This document shows, piece after piece, positions 39,307-49,927 of a stretch of DNA of 64,000 nucleotides. This stretch comes from Streptomyces davaonensis JCM 4913 (GTDB lineage: Bacteria > Actinomycetota > Actinomycetes > Streptomycetales > Streptomycetaceae), in contig NC_020504.1 in the NCBI RefSeq assembly GCF_000349325.1, positions 6,420,053 to 6,484,052 on the forward strand. Reading direction: 5' to 3'. The notes under the pieces were generated by a model. That model had not been told where the DNA came from. It was given only the letters and a program-made list of their open reading frames with translations, and searched no databases. Position 1 is the first letter of the stretch. The number at the start of each line of letters is the position of its first letter. The position numbers and the translations under genes were made by a program.

Positions 39307-40491
39307 ATGACCCTTCTGAGCCGCACTCTCCTCGTCACCGCTGTAATCCTCACCCCGCTCACCACGACCGGCCGGGCCTCCGCTGCCGAGGGCTGTGCCT
39401 CCTCGGTCCCCTATGTCGCGGGGCAGGGCGGCTACGACACGTACCGCATCCCGGCGACGGTCACCACCCGCCGGGGCACGCTGCTGGCCTTCGCCGAGGG
39501 CCGGCACGACGGCGCGGCCGACAGCGGTGACATCGACGTCGTCCTCAGACGCTCCGCCGACGGCGGCTGCACCTGGGGCCCGCTGACCGTGGTGGCCGCC
39601 GGGGACGGCGACACCCGGGGCAATCCGGCGCCGGTGGTGGACCCGTTGACCGGCGCGATCGTGCTGGTCACCTCGTACAACAGCGGTGCGGTGACCGAGG
39701 GCCGGATCATGCGGGGCGAGGTGACTCCGGAGCAGAGCCGTAGAGTCTTCGTGCAGAAGAGCTGGGACGACGGACTGCGCTTCAGCCGCCCCGAGGACAT
39801 CACCGCGCAGGTGAAACCCGCGAACTGGCGCTGGTACGCCACCGGCCCCGGGCACGCGGTCGCGCTGCGGTACGGTCCGCACGCGGGACGCCTGGTGGTC
39901 CCCGCCAACCACTCCGCGGCCCCACCGCCCAGGTCCGCCGACTCCGGGCAGGAGCCCAAGTACTACGGCGGCCACGCCATCTACAGCGACGACGGAGGCG
40001 ACACCTGGCAACTCGGCTTCGTGGACGACGTCTACGACGGCTACGTCAACGCCAACGAGTCCACGGCCGCCGAACTCCCGGACGGGAGCCTCTACTTCAA
40101 CTCCCGCGACCAGCACGGCACCGCCACCGGCCACCGTCTCGACGGCCGGTCCGCGGACGGGGCCCGGTCACTGCTGCGGCCGTACGCCGTCCAGCCCACG
40201 CTGAACGAGGTGCCGGTGGTGCAGGCGAGCGTCCTCCAACTCCCTGAGTACGGGGCGCCCTTGCTGTTCTCCGGTCCGTCCGTGCCGACCGCCCGGCAGT
40301 CCATGGCCGTCTGGAGCAGCAGCGACGGCGGGGTGTCGTTCAGCAAGGCAGTGACGCTCTCCGAGGAGCGAGCCGCCTACTCCGACCTGGTCCAGGTCGA
40401 CCCGGACACGGTCGGCGTGCTGTACGAGACGGGCATGGACAGCCCGTACGAGTCGATCGAGTTCCGCCGGCTGCCGGTCAACTCGCTCTAG
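39307..40491 (+). CDS. Secreted exo-alpha-sialidase (GH33)
   Basis: A 394-residue protein with a Sec signal peptide (TLLSRTLLVTAVILTPLTT, cleavage near ASA-AEG). The catalytic propeller begins with the YDTYRIPA (RIP) motif and carries Asp-box repeats SADGGCTWGP, SDDGGDTWQL and SSDGGVSFSK. The FAEGRHDG segment holds a conserved Asp. Sialidases release terminal sialic acid from glycans outside the cell. The ATG at 39307 has GGGAG 4-5 nt upstream. The adjacent minus-strand genes (lyase, importer) would take up and split the product. A shared hairpin separates the convergent units. Confidence 0.9.
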   Translation: MTLLSRTLLVTAVILTPLTTTGRASAAEGCASSVPYVAGQGGYDTYRIPATVTTRRGTLLAFAEGRHDGAADSGDIDVVLRRSADGGCTWGPLTVVAAGDGDTRGNPAPVVDPLTGAIVLVTSYNSGAVTEGRIMRGEVTPEQSRRVFVQKSWDDGLRFSRPEDITAQVKPANWRWYATGPGHAVALRYGPHAGRLVVPANHSAAPPPRSADSGQEPKYYGGHAIYSDDGGDTWQLGFVDDVYDGYVNANESTAAELPDGSLYFNSRDQHGTATGHRLDGRSADGARSLLRPYAVQPTLNEVPVVQASVLQLPEYGAPLLFSGPSVPTARQSMAVWSSSDGGVSFSKAVTLSEERAAYSDLVQVDPDTVGVLYETGMDSPYESIEFRRLPVNSL

Positions 40492-40506
40492 AGGTACGCC
40501 TAGAGC
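40485..40506. terminator. Bidirectional hairpin with both stop codons in the stem
   Basis: GCTCTAG (40485-40491) and CTAGAGC (40500-40506) are perfect 7-bp arms around an 8-nt loop. The sialidase TAG lies in the left arm and the lyase stop in the right arm, so the symmetric hairpin can serve both convergent transcripts. Confidence 0.55.
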
Positions 40507-41426
40507 AGTCCGGCCGTCGCCAGGAACTTGCCCACGCGTTCGATCTCCTCCGGGCCGAGCGGCACCTGGGGATGGGCGGTGGCCGGGCAGTCGATGACGC
40601 CGCGCAGGTGCAGGGCCGCCTTGAAGGCGCCGAGCGCCGACGAGCTGCCGCCCATCCGGGCCGGGTCACCGGCCCGGACCATGCCGAACAGGGCGCACAG
40701 CCGCTCCTGTTCGGCGCGGGCCCGGTGCCGGTCGCCGGCGCGGCTGAGCCGGTCCAGGCGGACGTAGCCGTGCGGATCGACGTTGGCGAGTCCGGGCACC
40801 GCCCCGTCCGCGCCCAGCGCCAGGGCCGCGTCGACGAACAGTTCGGAGCCGGTGAGCACGCTGAAGTCGGAGATGTCGGGGTGGGTGCGGGCGCCGGTGA
40901 CGACCTCGCGGAAGCCGGCCAGATCGCCGCTGGAGTCCTTCAGCCCGGCCAGCACGCCCTCGGCGGCCAGTTTCAGGACCAGGTCGGCGGGGAGCTTGGT
41001 GTGCACGGCGGCCGGGATGTCGTAGGCGATGACGGGGACCGGGCTCCCGGCGGCGATCAGCCGGTAGTGGCGGGCGATCTCGGCGGGGTGGGTGGAGGCG
41101 TAGAAGGGGGCGGTCGCCACCACCGCGTCCGCCCCGGCCGCCGTCACCCGCGCCACCTGGTCCAGCACCCGGGGTGTGGTCATGTCGATGACGCCGGCCA
41201 GCACCGGCAGCTTCCCGCCCACGTGCAGGGCCACCGTCTCGACGACCAGTCTGCGCTGCCGGTCCGTCAGGAAGGCCGCCTCCGAGGTCGAGCCGAGCAC
41301 GAACAGGCCCTGGACCCCGGCGTCCACCAGATGGTCGACGAGCCGGAGCAGCGAGTGGACGTCGATCTCGCGGTCCGGTGTCAGGGGTGTGCAGACGGGC
41401 GGGACGACACCGGTGAGCGGGTTCAT
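40500..41426 (-). CDS. N-acetylneuraminate lyase-like (DHDPS family)
   Basis: A 308-residue class I aldolase-type barrel. It has GVVPPVCTPLTPDREID, the carboxylate loop LFVLGSTSEAAFLT, a catalytic Tyr in PVIAYDIPAAV and the Schiff-base Lys in VLAGLKDSSGD. The family also includes dihydrodipicolinate synthase and other keto-acid lyases. Here a secreted sialidase and a Dpp-type importer flank it, so cleavage of N-acetylneuraminate to pyruvate and N-acetylmannosamine is the best guess. The ATG at 41426 overlaps the upstream ATPase stop, placing it in the transporter operon. Confidence 0.75.
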   Translation of the reverse strand: MNPLTGVVPPVCTPLTPDREIDVHSLLRLVDHLVDAGVQGLFVLGSTSEAAFLTDRQRRLVVETVALHVGGKLPVLAGVIDMTTPRVLDQVARVTAAGADAVVATAPFYASTHPAEIARHYRLIAAGSPVPVIAYDIPAAVHTKLPADLVLKLAAEGVLAGLKDSSGDLAGFREVVTGARTHPDISDFSVLTGSELFVDAALALGADGAVPGLANVDPHGYVRLDRLSRAGDRHRARAEQERLCALFGMVRAGDPARMGGSSSALGAFKAALHLRGVIDCPATAHPQVPLGPEEIERVGKFLATAGLL

Positions 41427-42456
41427 GACGGCTCCCTTGCGGACTGTGCCAGGTCGTGGGTCGACCGGTCCTCCTCGACAGGATGGTGGCAGCGGTAGCG
41501 ATGTCCCGGGCTGGACGCGTCGGAAAACTCCGGCATCACCTGAGCGCACAGCTCCGACACCTTCCAGCACCTGGTCCGGAAGGGGCAGCCGCTGGGCGGC
41601 CGGACCGCCGACGGGACCGGCCCGACCAGCGGAATCGGGTCCACGGCGTGCAGCAGTCCGGGCGTGGCGGAGAACAGGGCGCGGGTGTACGGGTGACAGG
41701 AGCGGTCGGTCACCCGGTCGGCCGGTGTCTCCTCCACGATCCGGCCGAGGTACATGGTGATCACCCGGTCGCTCATCCGCCGTACCGTCTGGATGTCGTG
41801 CGAGACGAAGACGAGGGCCAGGCCCAGGCGCTCCTTGAGGTCCAGCAGGAGGTTGAGGATCTGGGCGCGGACCGAGACGTCCAGGGCGCTGGTGGGCTCG
41901 TCGGCGACCACCAGATCGGGGTCGAGGGCCAGGGCGCGGGCGATGGCGACGCGTTGCCGTTGACCGCCGGAGAGCTGGCCGGGCAGGGCGTCGGCGAGCG
42001 CCCGGGGCAGTCCGACGAGGGCCATCAACTCCCGTACCCGGTCCTCGCGTTCCCGCTTGCCGCCCTGCTCGTGGACGTCCATCGGGTCGCGCAGGATCCG
42101 CCGGACGGGCAGGCGCCGGTTCAGGGCCGTGGACGGGTCCTGGAAGATCATTCCGGTGGAGCGGCCCACCGTTGCGCGCCGCTCGGCGGGCGGCATGGTC
42201 CACAGGTCACGGCCCCGGAAGGCCACCGTCCCGGACGCGGGGCGCTCCACACCGACCAGTACCTTCGCCAGCGTCGACTTCCCGCACCCGGACTCGCCCA
42301 CCACCCCGACCGTCTCACCGGGCGCCACGGCGAGGTCGGCGCCGGTGAGTGCGTACACCCGGTCGCGGGTGAAGACTCCGCCGCTGCGGGCCTTGTGGAC
42401 GACGTGGGTGTCCGTCAGCTCGACGATCGGGTGCGACTCGGGTACGGGGATCGCTT

Positions 42457-42460
<4 letters not shown>
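41423..42460 (-). CDS. ABC transporter ATPase (OppF/DppF type)
   Basis: A 345-residue ATPase. Walker A is GVVGESGCGKSTLAKVL, the signature [15 protein letters not shown], Walker B LVVADEPTSALDVSV and the H-loop LVFVSHDIQ. A C-terminal oligopeptide-transporter extension carries the PSGCPFRTRCWK Cys motif. It overlaps the fused permease-ATPase upstream and the lyase downstream by 4 nt each. In this operon it probably energises sialic acid import rather than peptide import. Confidence 0.92.
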
Positions 42461-44426
<1,966 letters not shown>

Positions 44427-44430
<4 letters not shown>

Positions 44431-45389
44431 GCGGCCGAGTCCCTCAGTCGCGGGTTGACCAGCAGATACAGGATGTCGATCACCAGGTTGACGATGACGA
44501 AGCCGAACGCCGTGGTCAGCACCACGCCCTGGACGACCGCCGGGTCACCGTTCTTCACCGCGTCGATCATCAGCTTGCCCATGCCGGGCAGCGAGAAGAT
44601 CGTCTCGATGACGACCGCGCCGCCCAGCAGATAGCCGACCCTCAGGCCCAGCACGGTGAGCGGATTGACCAGGGCGTTGCGCAGCACGTTGCGGCCCACC
44701 ACCACCCGCGGCGGCAGACCGCTGCCGATCGCCGTGCGGACGTAGTCCTTGTCCAGCTCCTCCACCACCGAGGTGCGCACGATCCGGGTGAGCTGGGCCG
44801 CCACCGGCAGCGAGAGGGCGAGCGCGGGCAGCGTCATCGTCTTCAGCCAGCCGGTGAAGGAGTCCGCCGGGTTGATGTAGCCGCCGGCCGGGAACCAGCC
44901 CAGTTCGACCGCCAGGTACTGGATCATCAGCAGTGCCAGCCAGAAGCCGGGCGCGGCCACCCCGGTCAGCGAGACCACCCGGATGATCTGGTCCGGGAGC
45001 CGGTCCCGGTAGACGGCCGCGGTGACCCCGCCGAGCAGCGACAGCACGACCGCGACGCCGAGCCCCAGGAAGGTGAGCTGCATGGTCAGCGGCAGCGCGG
45101 TGAGCACCTGGTCGGCCACCTCGCCCCGGGTGAGCACGCTGGTGCCCAGGTCGCCGTGGAGCAGATCGCCGACGAAGGCGAAGTAGCGCACGGGCAGCGG
45201 ATCCAGCAGGCCGTTCTCCTCGCGGAACTCGTGCAGTTGCTCGGGGGTGGGGTTGGCGCCCTGGAAGAACGCGGACGCCGGGTCGACGTCCGAGAAGCGC
45301 ATCACCAGGAACACGAAGAGCACGATGCCGAGCGTCAGCGGCACCAGCAGAACGATTCGGCGCAGCAGGATCCGTACGACGGCCGTCAT
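44427..45389 (-). CDS. ABC permease (DppB type)
   Basis: A 320-residue membrane protein with the DppB layout. The first helix is IVLLVPLTLGIVLFVFLVMR, a periplasmic loop follows with FREENGLLDPLPVRYF, then five further helices and the EAA loop YVRTAIGSGLPPRVVVGRNV. It forms the translocation channel with the fused permease-ATPase, whose start overlaps its stop. The substrate-binding lipoprotein gene ends 4 bp before its start. Confidence 0.92.
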
Positions 45390-45393
45390 CCCG

Positions 45394-47025
45394 TTAGGCC
45401 CACTTCGCCTGGAGCAGGTTGATGCCGGGGTACGGCTGTGCCCTTATGCCGGTGAGCAGCCGGTCGTCCCAGGCCGTCATCAGCTCGTTGTGGACGACCG
45501 GGTAGAGCACGGCCTGCTCGGCGACGACGTCGACGTAGTCCTGGATCATCGCCTTCTTGCGGTCCGGGTCGGGCTCCCGGGTCGCCCGGTCCATGTCCTT
45601 GAAGAGCTGCCTGGCGACCGGATCGCGGGCCCAACGGGTGTACTGCATCCACAGGTTGGTGGGCCCGTAGTTGTAATGCATGATCAGATCGGCGTCGAGG
45701 CCGAACTGGTTGGGGTTCGATGCGGCGGCGACGACCTGGTAGTCCTGCTTCTGGTCCATCTTGGTGAAGACGGCCGTGGTCTCCTGCGGGGACAGCGTTG
45801 TCCTGACGCCGATCGCGTCCCAGGAGGACTTGATGGTCGGCAGGCAGTCCACGATCCAGCTGACGTTCACCGCGAGGATGTCGATCCTCAGCCCGCTGAC
45901 CCCGGCCTCCTTCAGCAGCGCCTTCGCCCGGTCCGGGTCGTGGTCGTAGACCGTCTTCGCGCGCCGGTAGGCGGGGTTGGCCTCGTTCAGGAAGGAACTC
46001 GACGGGGTGCCGTGCCCCTTGAGGGCGACCTCGACCATCTTCTCGGTGTCGATGGCGTAGTGCAGCGCCTGCCGCACCCGTACGTCGTCGAAGGGCTTGT
46101 GCTCGGTGTTGAACATCAGGAACAGGTTGTTCATTCCGGCCCCGCCCGCGACCGTGAGACCGCCGCTCTCCAACTGCCCGATGTTGGCGTACGGGATGTT
46201 GTCGGAGATCTGCGCCCCGGCGCTCGCCCCCGAGATCCGGGCGACCCGCGGGGCCGCGTCCACGATCGTCAGCCAGTTCATCTTCCGGAAGGCGGCCCGG
46301 CGCGGCCCGTTGTAGCCGGCGTACGCCTCGAAGGTGGTGTTGGACTTCGGGTGGTGCGCGGTCTGCCGGTACGGGCCCGAGCCGATCGCCGTGCCCTTGA
46401 TGGCGTCCTCCCAGCCGCCCGGCTCGGAGAACACGTGCTTCGGCATGACCTTGGCGAGGGTGAGCCGGGAAAGCCCGTCCGGGAAAGGGAACTTGAGTAC
46501 GAGTTCGACGGTCTGCCGGTCGACCTTGCGGACCTCCTTCAGCCAGGGCGCGAAGAAGCCCTTGGCGAGGGTCTGGGTCTTCGGGTCGAGGATCCGGTCG
46601 AAGACGAACACGACGTCGTCGACGGTGACCGGCTTGCCGTCATGGAAGGAGGCGCCCTCCCGCAGCGCGAACCGCCAGGTCGTGGCGTTCGGGTCGGCCG
46701 GGACCCGGGTGGCGAGGGCCGCGTACGGCTCACGCGAGATGGGGTCGGTGTCCAGCAGGCCCTCGTAGATGTGGTTGTTGGCGGCCATGCAGAAGGCCGA
46801 CGCGGTCTGCGTCGGATCCCAGCTGCCGTCGTTGCCGTAGCCGATGACCGCGGTCAGCGTGCGGTTCGGGCCGCCCGCCCCGCCGCCGGTGTCGTTGGTG
46901 GACTCCGGCCCGGCCGAGCAGGCCGCCAGCGACGCGGAGACGGCGGCGGCCGCGCCCAGCGCGCCGGAGTGCTTCAGGAAGGCCCGGCGACCGAGCGCCG
47001 GCACGTCGTGGGTCGCGTCGCGCAC
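45394..47025 (-). CDS. ABC substrate-binding lipoprotein (SBP family 5)
   Basis: A 543-residue binding protein. The signal sequence GRRAFLKHSGALGAAAAVSA has a twin-arginine RRAFLK motif and ends in a LAAC lipobox, so Tat export and lipidation are likely. The mature part is family 5 (DppA/OppA) in length and motif (ATRVPADPNATTWRFALREG). It is the first gene of the five-gene operon and sets substrate choice. Context suggests sialic acid, but peptides remain possible. A GntR regulator lies upstream in the opposite direction. Confidence 0.9.
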   Translation of the reverse strand: MRDATHDVPALGRRAFLKHSGALGAAAAVSASLAACSAGPESTNDTGGGAGGPNRTLTAVIGYGNDGSWDPTQTASAFCMAANNHIYEGLLDTDPISREPYAALATRVPADPNATTWRFALREGASFHDGKPVTVDDVVFVFDRILDPKTQTLAKGFFAPWLKEVRKVDRQTVELVLKFPFPDGLSRLTLAKVMPKHVFSEPGGWEDAIKGTAIGSGPYRQTAHHPKSNTTFEAYAGYNGPRRAAFRKMNWLTIVDAAPRVARISGASAGAQISDNIPYANIGQLESGGLTVAGGAGMNNLFLMFNTEHKPFDDVRVRQALHYAIDTEKMVEVALKGHGTPSSSFLNEANPAYRRAKTVYDHDPDRAKALLKEAGVSGLRIDILAVNVSWIVDCLPTIKSSWDAIGVRTTLSPQETTAVFTKMDQKQDYQVVAAASNPNQFGLDADLIMHYNYGPTNLWMQYTRWARDPVARQLFKDMDRATREPDPDRKKAMIQDYVDVVAEQAVLYPVVHNELMTAWDDRLLTGIRAQPYPGINLLQAKWA

Positions 47026-47141
47026 GGTTCCTCCAGAAGAAGAGGGAGTGGGGGGAGGGAGATACGACGTCCTACGTCCTGACAGTCAGCCGCGACCATA
47101 GGAGGGGCGATGGGGGCGGTCAAGGCATCACACACGAATGG

Positions 47142-47157
47142 CCTATTCCGCCATAGG
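47142..47157. promoter_or_regulatory. Candidate operator in the importer/GntR divergent region
   Basis: CCTAT and ATAGG flank 6 nt as an inverted repeat. A second near-palindrome, GTGGGACGTCCAC, lies at 47218-47230 just before the GntR -10. Either could bind the FadR-type regulator and coordinate both directions. Confidence 0.3.
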
Positions 47158-47236
47158 TCGGACCAATGGCGGTGCGAAAAGGCGGGAGTTGAACCTGCTT
47201 GTCACCGGAGGTGGGACGTGGGACGTCCACGGCGCG

Positions 47237-47242
47237 TACGAT
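47237..47242 (+). promoter_or_regulatory. -10-like TACGAT for the GntR gene
   Basis: TACGAT ends 7 nt before ATG 47250, with no ribosome site between. The pattern matches other leaderless-looking starts in this window. Confidence 0.4.
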
Positions 47243-47249
47243 GCCGCGC

Positions 47250-47936
47250 ATGGCCGGGGAGACCGGGAACAGTCGCATACGGCGCGCGGTGGTCCAGCTG
47301 ATCCTCGACCGCGGGCTCAGGCCGGGCGCGCCGCTGCCCACCGAGGCGGAGCTGATGGCGGACCTCAAGGTGAGCCGCAACTCCGTGCGCGAGGCGCTCA
47401 AGGCGCTCCAGGCGCTGGACATCGTGGAGATCCGGCACGGCTACGGCACCTACGTCGGGCACGCCTCACTGACCCCGCTGGTCGACGGGCTGACCTTCCG
47501 CGCGCTCGCCCGGCACGACCAGGACGCCGGGGCGCTCGCCGAGATCCTCCAGATTCGGGAGGTGCTGGAGGAGGGGCTGATCCGGCGGGTGGCGACGATG
47601 CTCACCGAGCCGGAGCTGGACCGTCTGGAGAAGGTCGTCGACCGGATGGACGAGGCGGGCCGCGCGGGCCTGCCCTTCGACGAACTCGACCGCGAATTCC
47701 ACGAGTTGCTCTACGCCTCGCTCGGCAACGCCCTCGTGCCGCAGCTCCTCGGCGCCTTCTGGACCGTCTTCCGCCGGGTCTCCGGCGCCCTCGGCCGCCC
47801 CGACCAGCCCGCCCCGGACGTCACGGTCCGCCGCCACCGCGACATCGTGGACGCCCTGCGCGCCCACGACATCGAGGGCGCGCAGCGCGCGATGGCGGTC
47901 CATTTCCACGGCATCGAGGCCCGCACCATGAGCTGA
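47250..47936 (+). CDS. FadR-type GntR regulator (NanR-like)
   Basis: A 228-residue regulator. The N-terminal GntR winged helix is at about residues 8-72 (PLPTEAELMADLKVSRNSVREAL, then a wing with RHGYGTYVG). An FCD effector domain follows at about 85-220, with metal-type residues in DREFHELLYASLGN and VRRHRDIVDAL. The ATG at 47250 (MAGETGN) is 7 nt after TACGAT; an ATG at 47241 overlaps that hexamer. Divergent placement next to the importer suggests control of sialic acid uptake and catabolism. Confidence 0.85.
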   Translation: MAGETGNSRIRRAVVQLILDRGLRPGAPLPTEAELMADLKVSRNSVREALKALQALDIVEIRHGYGTYVGHASLTPLVDGLTFRALARHDQDAGALAEILQIREVLEEGLIRRVATMLTEPELDRLEKVVDRMDEAGRAGLPFDELDREFHELLYASLGNALVPQLLGAFWTVFRRVSGALGRPDQPAPDVTVRRHRDIVDALRAHDIEGAQRAMAVHFHGIEARTMS

Positions 47937-47946
47937 GCGCTCGGGG

Positions 47947-48867
47947 CTACGGCAGCGTCTTCTCGTACGACGGGTCCTCGTCGGAGTCGTAGACGAGCTT
48001 GCCGTCGGCGTCGTAGCCCTTGATCCGGGGGGCCTCGGTGACCTGTCGGTCCAGGACGCCGGAGGCGATGAACCAGCCGTGGTCCAGGACCGCCCGGCCG
48101 GTCGTGTCGCCGTAGCTGACGGTGATCTTGGCGACCGAGGGGTCGAAGGTACCGATCGCACCCCAGCGGAAGGGCAGTTTCCAGTTCCCGCGGTCCAGGA
48201 AGGACTGCTGGTACAGCTTGCCGCCGTTGATGTCCGGCACCACCGCGAGGGCGCCCGGATCGGGGGCGCCGCCGCTGAGGTTAAGGCCCTGGGCCTCGCC
48301 CTCGCGGATGTTGCAGATCATCCGCGTCCCGTGCTCGTCGTCCTCCTTCACCGCGACGACGTACATGCCGTCACCGGGCGCGTTGGAGTCGCCGGTGCTG
48401 TTCATCGCCAGGATGATCCGGTAGCTGTCTGCCGGGCCGAGATCGGTGTCCCGCGGGCCGAGGCTGTGCTTCTCCTCGTAGGCGAGGCACTGGTCCACCG
48501 CGTCCGCCGCCTGCTCGAACGTGATCCCGTCCAGCAGTTGACCCTCCGTCACGGGGCGCGCGGGCCCCGACGGGGTCGGGGACGGCGTCGGGGAGTGAGA
48601 GGCGCTGACCGACGGGGTCGGTGACGTGGCCGTGGTGGAGCCGCCGCCGTCGTTCCCGGTCACCGCGTACGCGCCCACCGGCAGCGCGGCCAGCGTCGCC
48701 AGCACCGCCCCGGCCGCCGCCACCCGGCGCCGCCGCTCGGCCACGCCCTGGCGACGGATCTCCGGATACGGCACCGGCGCCGGCCGGATCGTGTACGCGT
48801 CCTCGGCGAGCAGCTCACGCAGCCGCTCCTCCACGTCCCGCTCCCGCTCCTGCTCCGCGTCACTCAT
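47947..48867 (-). CDS. Membrane-anchored partner of the SigE-like sigma factor
   Basis: A 306-residue single-pass protein. A cytosolic N-terminus of about 45 residues (EERLRELLAEDAYTIRPAPV) is followed by basic residues and one membrane helix (VAAAGAVLATLAALPVGAYAV). A Ser/Thr/Pro linker (SPTPSVSASHSPTPSPTPSG) leads to an extracellular domain of about 190 residues. It overlaps the sigma gene by 8 nt. Topology and coupling are those of anti-sigma or sensor partners in SigE-family loci, but no classical zinc anti-sigma motif is present. Confidence 0.7.
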   Translation of the reverse strand: MSDAEQERERDVEERLRELLAEDAYTIRPAPVPYPEIRRQGVAERRRRVAAAGAVLATLAALPVGAYAVTGNDGGGSTTATSPTPSVSASHSPTPSPTPSGPARPVTEGQLLDGITFEQAADAVDQCLAYEEKHSLGPRDTDLGPADSYRIILAMNSTGDSNAPGDGMYVVAVKEDDEHGTRMICNIREGEAQGLNLSGGAPDPGALAVVPDINGGKLYQQSFLDRGNWKLPFRWGAIGTFDPSVAKITVSYGDTTGRAVLDHGWFIASGVLDRQVTEAPRIKGYDADGKLVYDSDEDPSYEKTLP

Positions 48868-49408
48868 CCGTGGCTCCCCTCGTCGCCGCATGGCTGTGCT
48901 CGGTCCCGCCCAAAACCCGCGCGAGCCCCGGATGCGCGCGCAACTTCGCCAGCCCCTTGGACGCCTGGCTCTTGACCGTGCCGGGCGAACAGCCGAGCGT
49001 GTCGGCGACCTCCGCCTCGGACAGGTCCTCCCAGTAGCGCAGGACCACCACCGCCCGCTGCCGGGGCGGCAGTTCGGCCAGCGCGGGCAGCAGCGCGCTG
49101 CGCGCGTCGGCCCAGGCGTACGCCTCGTCCCGGCCCGCCCGCTCCGGCGGCGCCGCGGTCAGCGCCTCCCGTACCCGCCGCTTGCGGAACCGGTCGCTGT
49201 TGCAGCTGACCAGCATCCGCCGGACGTACGCCTCCGGGTTGTCGCTGCGCGCCACCCGCCGCCAGGACCGGTACGCCTTGGCCAGCGCCGTCTGCGTCAG
49301 ATCCTCCGCGTGGTGCGCGTCGCCCGTGAGCAGATAGGCGGTCCGCACGAGATGGGACCACCGCGCTCTGACGAACTCCTGGAACCGGTCTTCTGGTTCG
49401 ACCTGCAT
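48860..49408 (-). CDS. SigE-family ECF-like RNA polymerase sigma factor
   Basis: A 182-residue sigma-70 factor. Region 2 includes VRTAYLLTGDAHHAEDLTQT and AYVRRMLVSCNSDRFRKRR. Region 4 is LAELPPRQRAVVVLRYWEDL with SEAEVADTLGCSPGTVKSQA. The RFQEFVRARWSHLVRTAYLL start is typical of the SigE group common in Streptomyces. ATG 49408 gives the usual length. The membrane partner gene overlaps its 3' end by 8 nt. The promoter targets cannot be read here. Confidence 0.92.
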   Translation of the reverse strand: MQVEPEDRFQEFVRARWSHLVRTAYLLTGDAHHAEDLTQTALAKAYRSWRRVARSDNPEAYVRRMLVSCNSDRFRKRRVREALTAAPPERAGRDEAYAWADARSALLPALAELPPRQRAVVVLRYWEDLSEAEVADTLGCSPGTVKSQASKGLAKLRAHPGLARVLGGTEHSHAATRGATDE

Positions 49409-49489
49409 CAAGCACCCTCCCTCGCCCTCCAGACCACCATCCGCACGGATTCGGTTGCCCGGTCCCCGGGACCAGGTTCGAATGGCTCC

Positions 49490-49927
49490 ATGACAGACGA
49501 CGAACTGTGGGACGAGGGAGCCCCCGGCGTACTCCGGCTGCCCTCGGGCCGCCTGGTCCGGGGCCGCGGTCTGCGCCGCCCGCTGCCTGCGGCCGCGCCG
49601 GACCCGTCGTACGGCGTCTACCTGCTGGGCGGCCGACCACCCGAGTTCTTCTGGGACTTCGACTGGATCCGCTGGCCCGACTTCCGGCTCCCGGCCGACC
49701 GCGAGCGGGCCCGCGAGGTGCTGGCCGAGGCCTGGCGACGGGCCGCCGACCAGCGGGTCGAGGTCGCCTGCGGCGGCGGACGCGGCCGTACGGGGACGGC
49801 GCTGGCCTGTCTCGCGGTTCTGGACGGCGTACCGGCCGAGGAGGCCGTCGCGTACGTCCGCCGCCACTACGACCCGCGCGCGGTGGAGACGCCGTGGCAG
49901 CGGCGGTACGTACGACGGTTCAGCTGA
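49490..49927 (+). CDS. Protein-tyrosine-phosphatase-like protein
   Basis: A 145-residue protein with a PTP-type loop VEVACGGGRGRTGTALACLA near residue 95, i.e. Cys-x5-Arg-Thr-Gly, followed by a helix and a basic tail. The residue before the Cys is Ala where most PTPs have His, and the general-acid loop may be WPDFRLPAD. Activity is plausible but unproven. It is divergent from the sigma gene (81 bp between starts) and overlaps the beta-lactamase 3' end by 8 nt. Confidence 0.75.
   Translation: MTDDELWDEGAPGVLRLPSGRLVRGRGLRRPLPAAAPDPSYGVYLLGGRPPEFFWDFDWIRWPDFRLPADRERAREVLAEAWRRAADQRVEVACGGGRGRTGTALACLAVLDGVPAEEAVAYVRRHYDPRAVETPWQRRYVRRFS

Noticed and set aside
47947..48867. Zinc-binding anti-sigma factor
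   Set aside because: Topology and overlap with the sigma gene fit, but there is no HxxxCxxC motif, so only a partner role is claimed.
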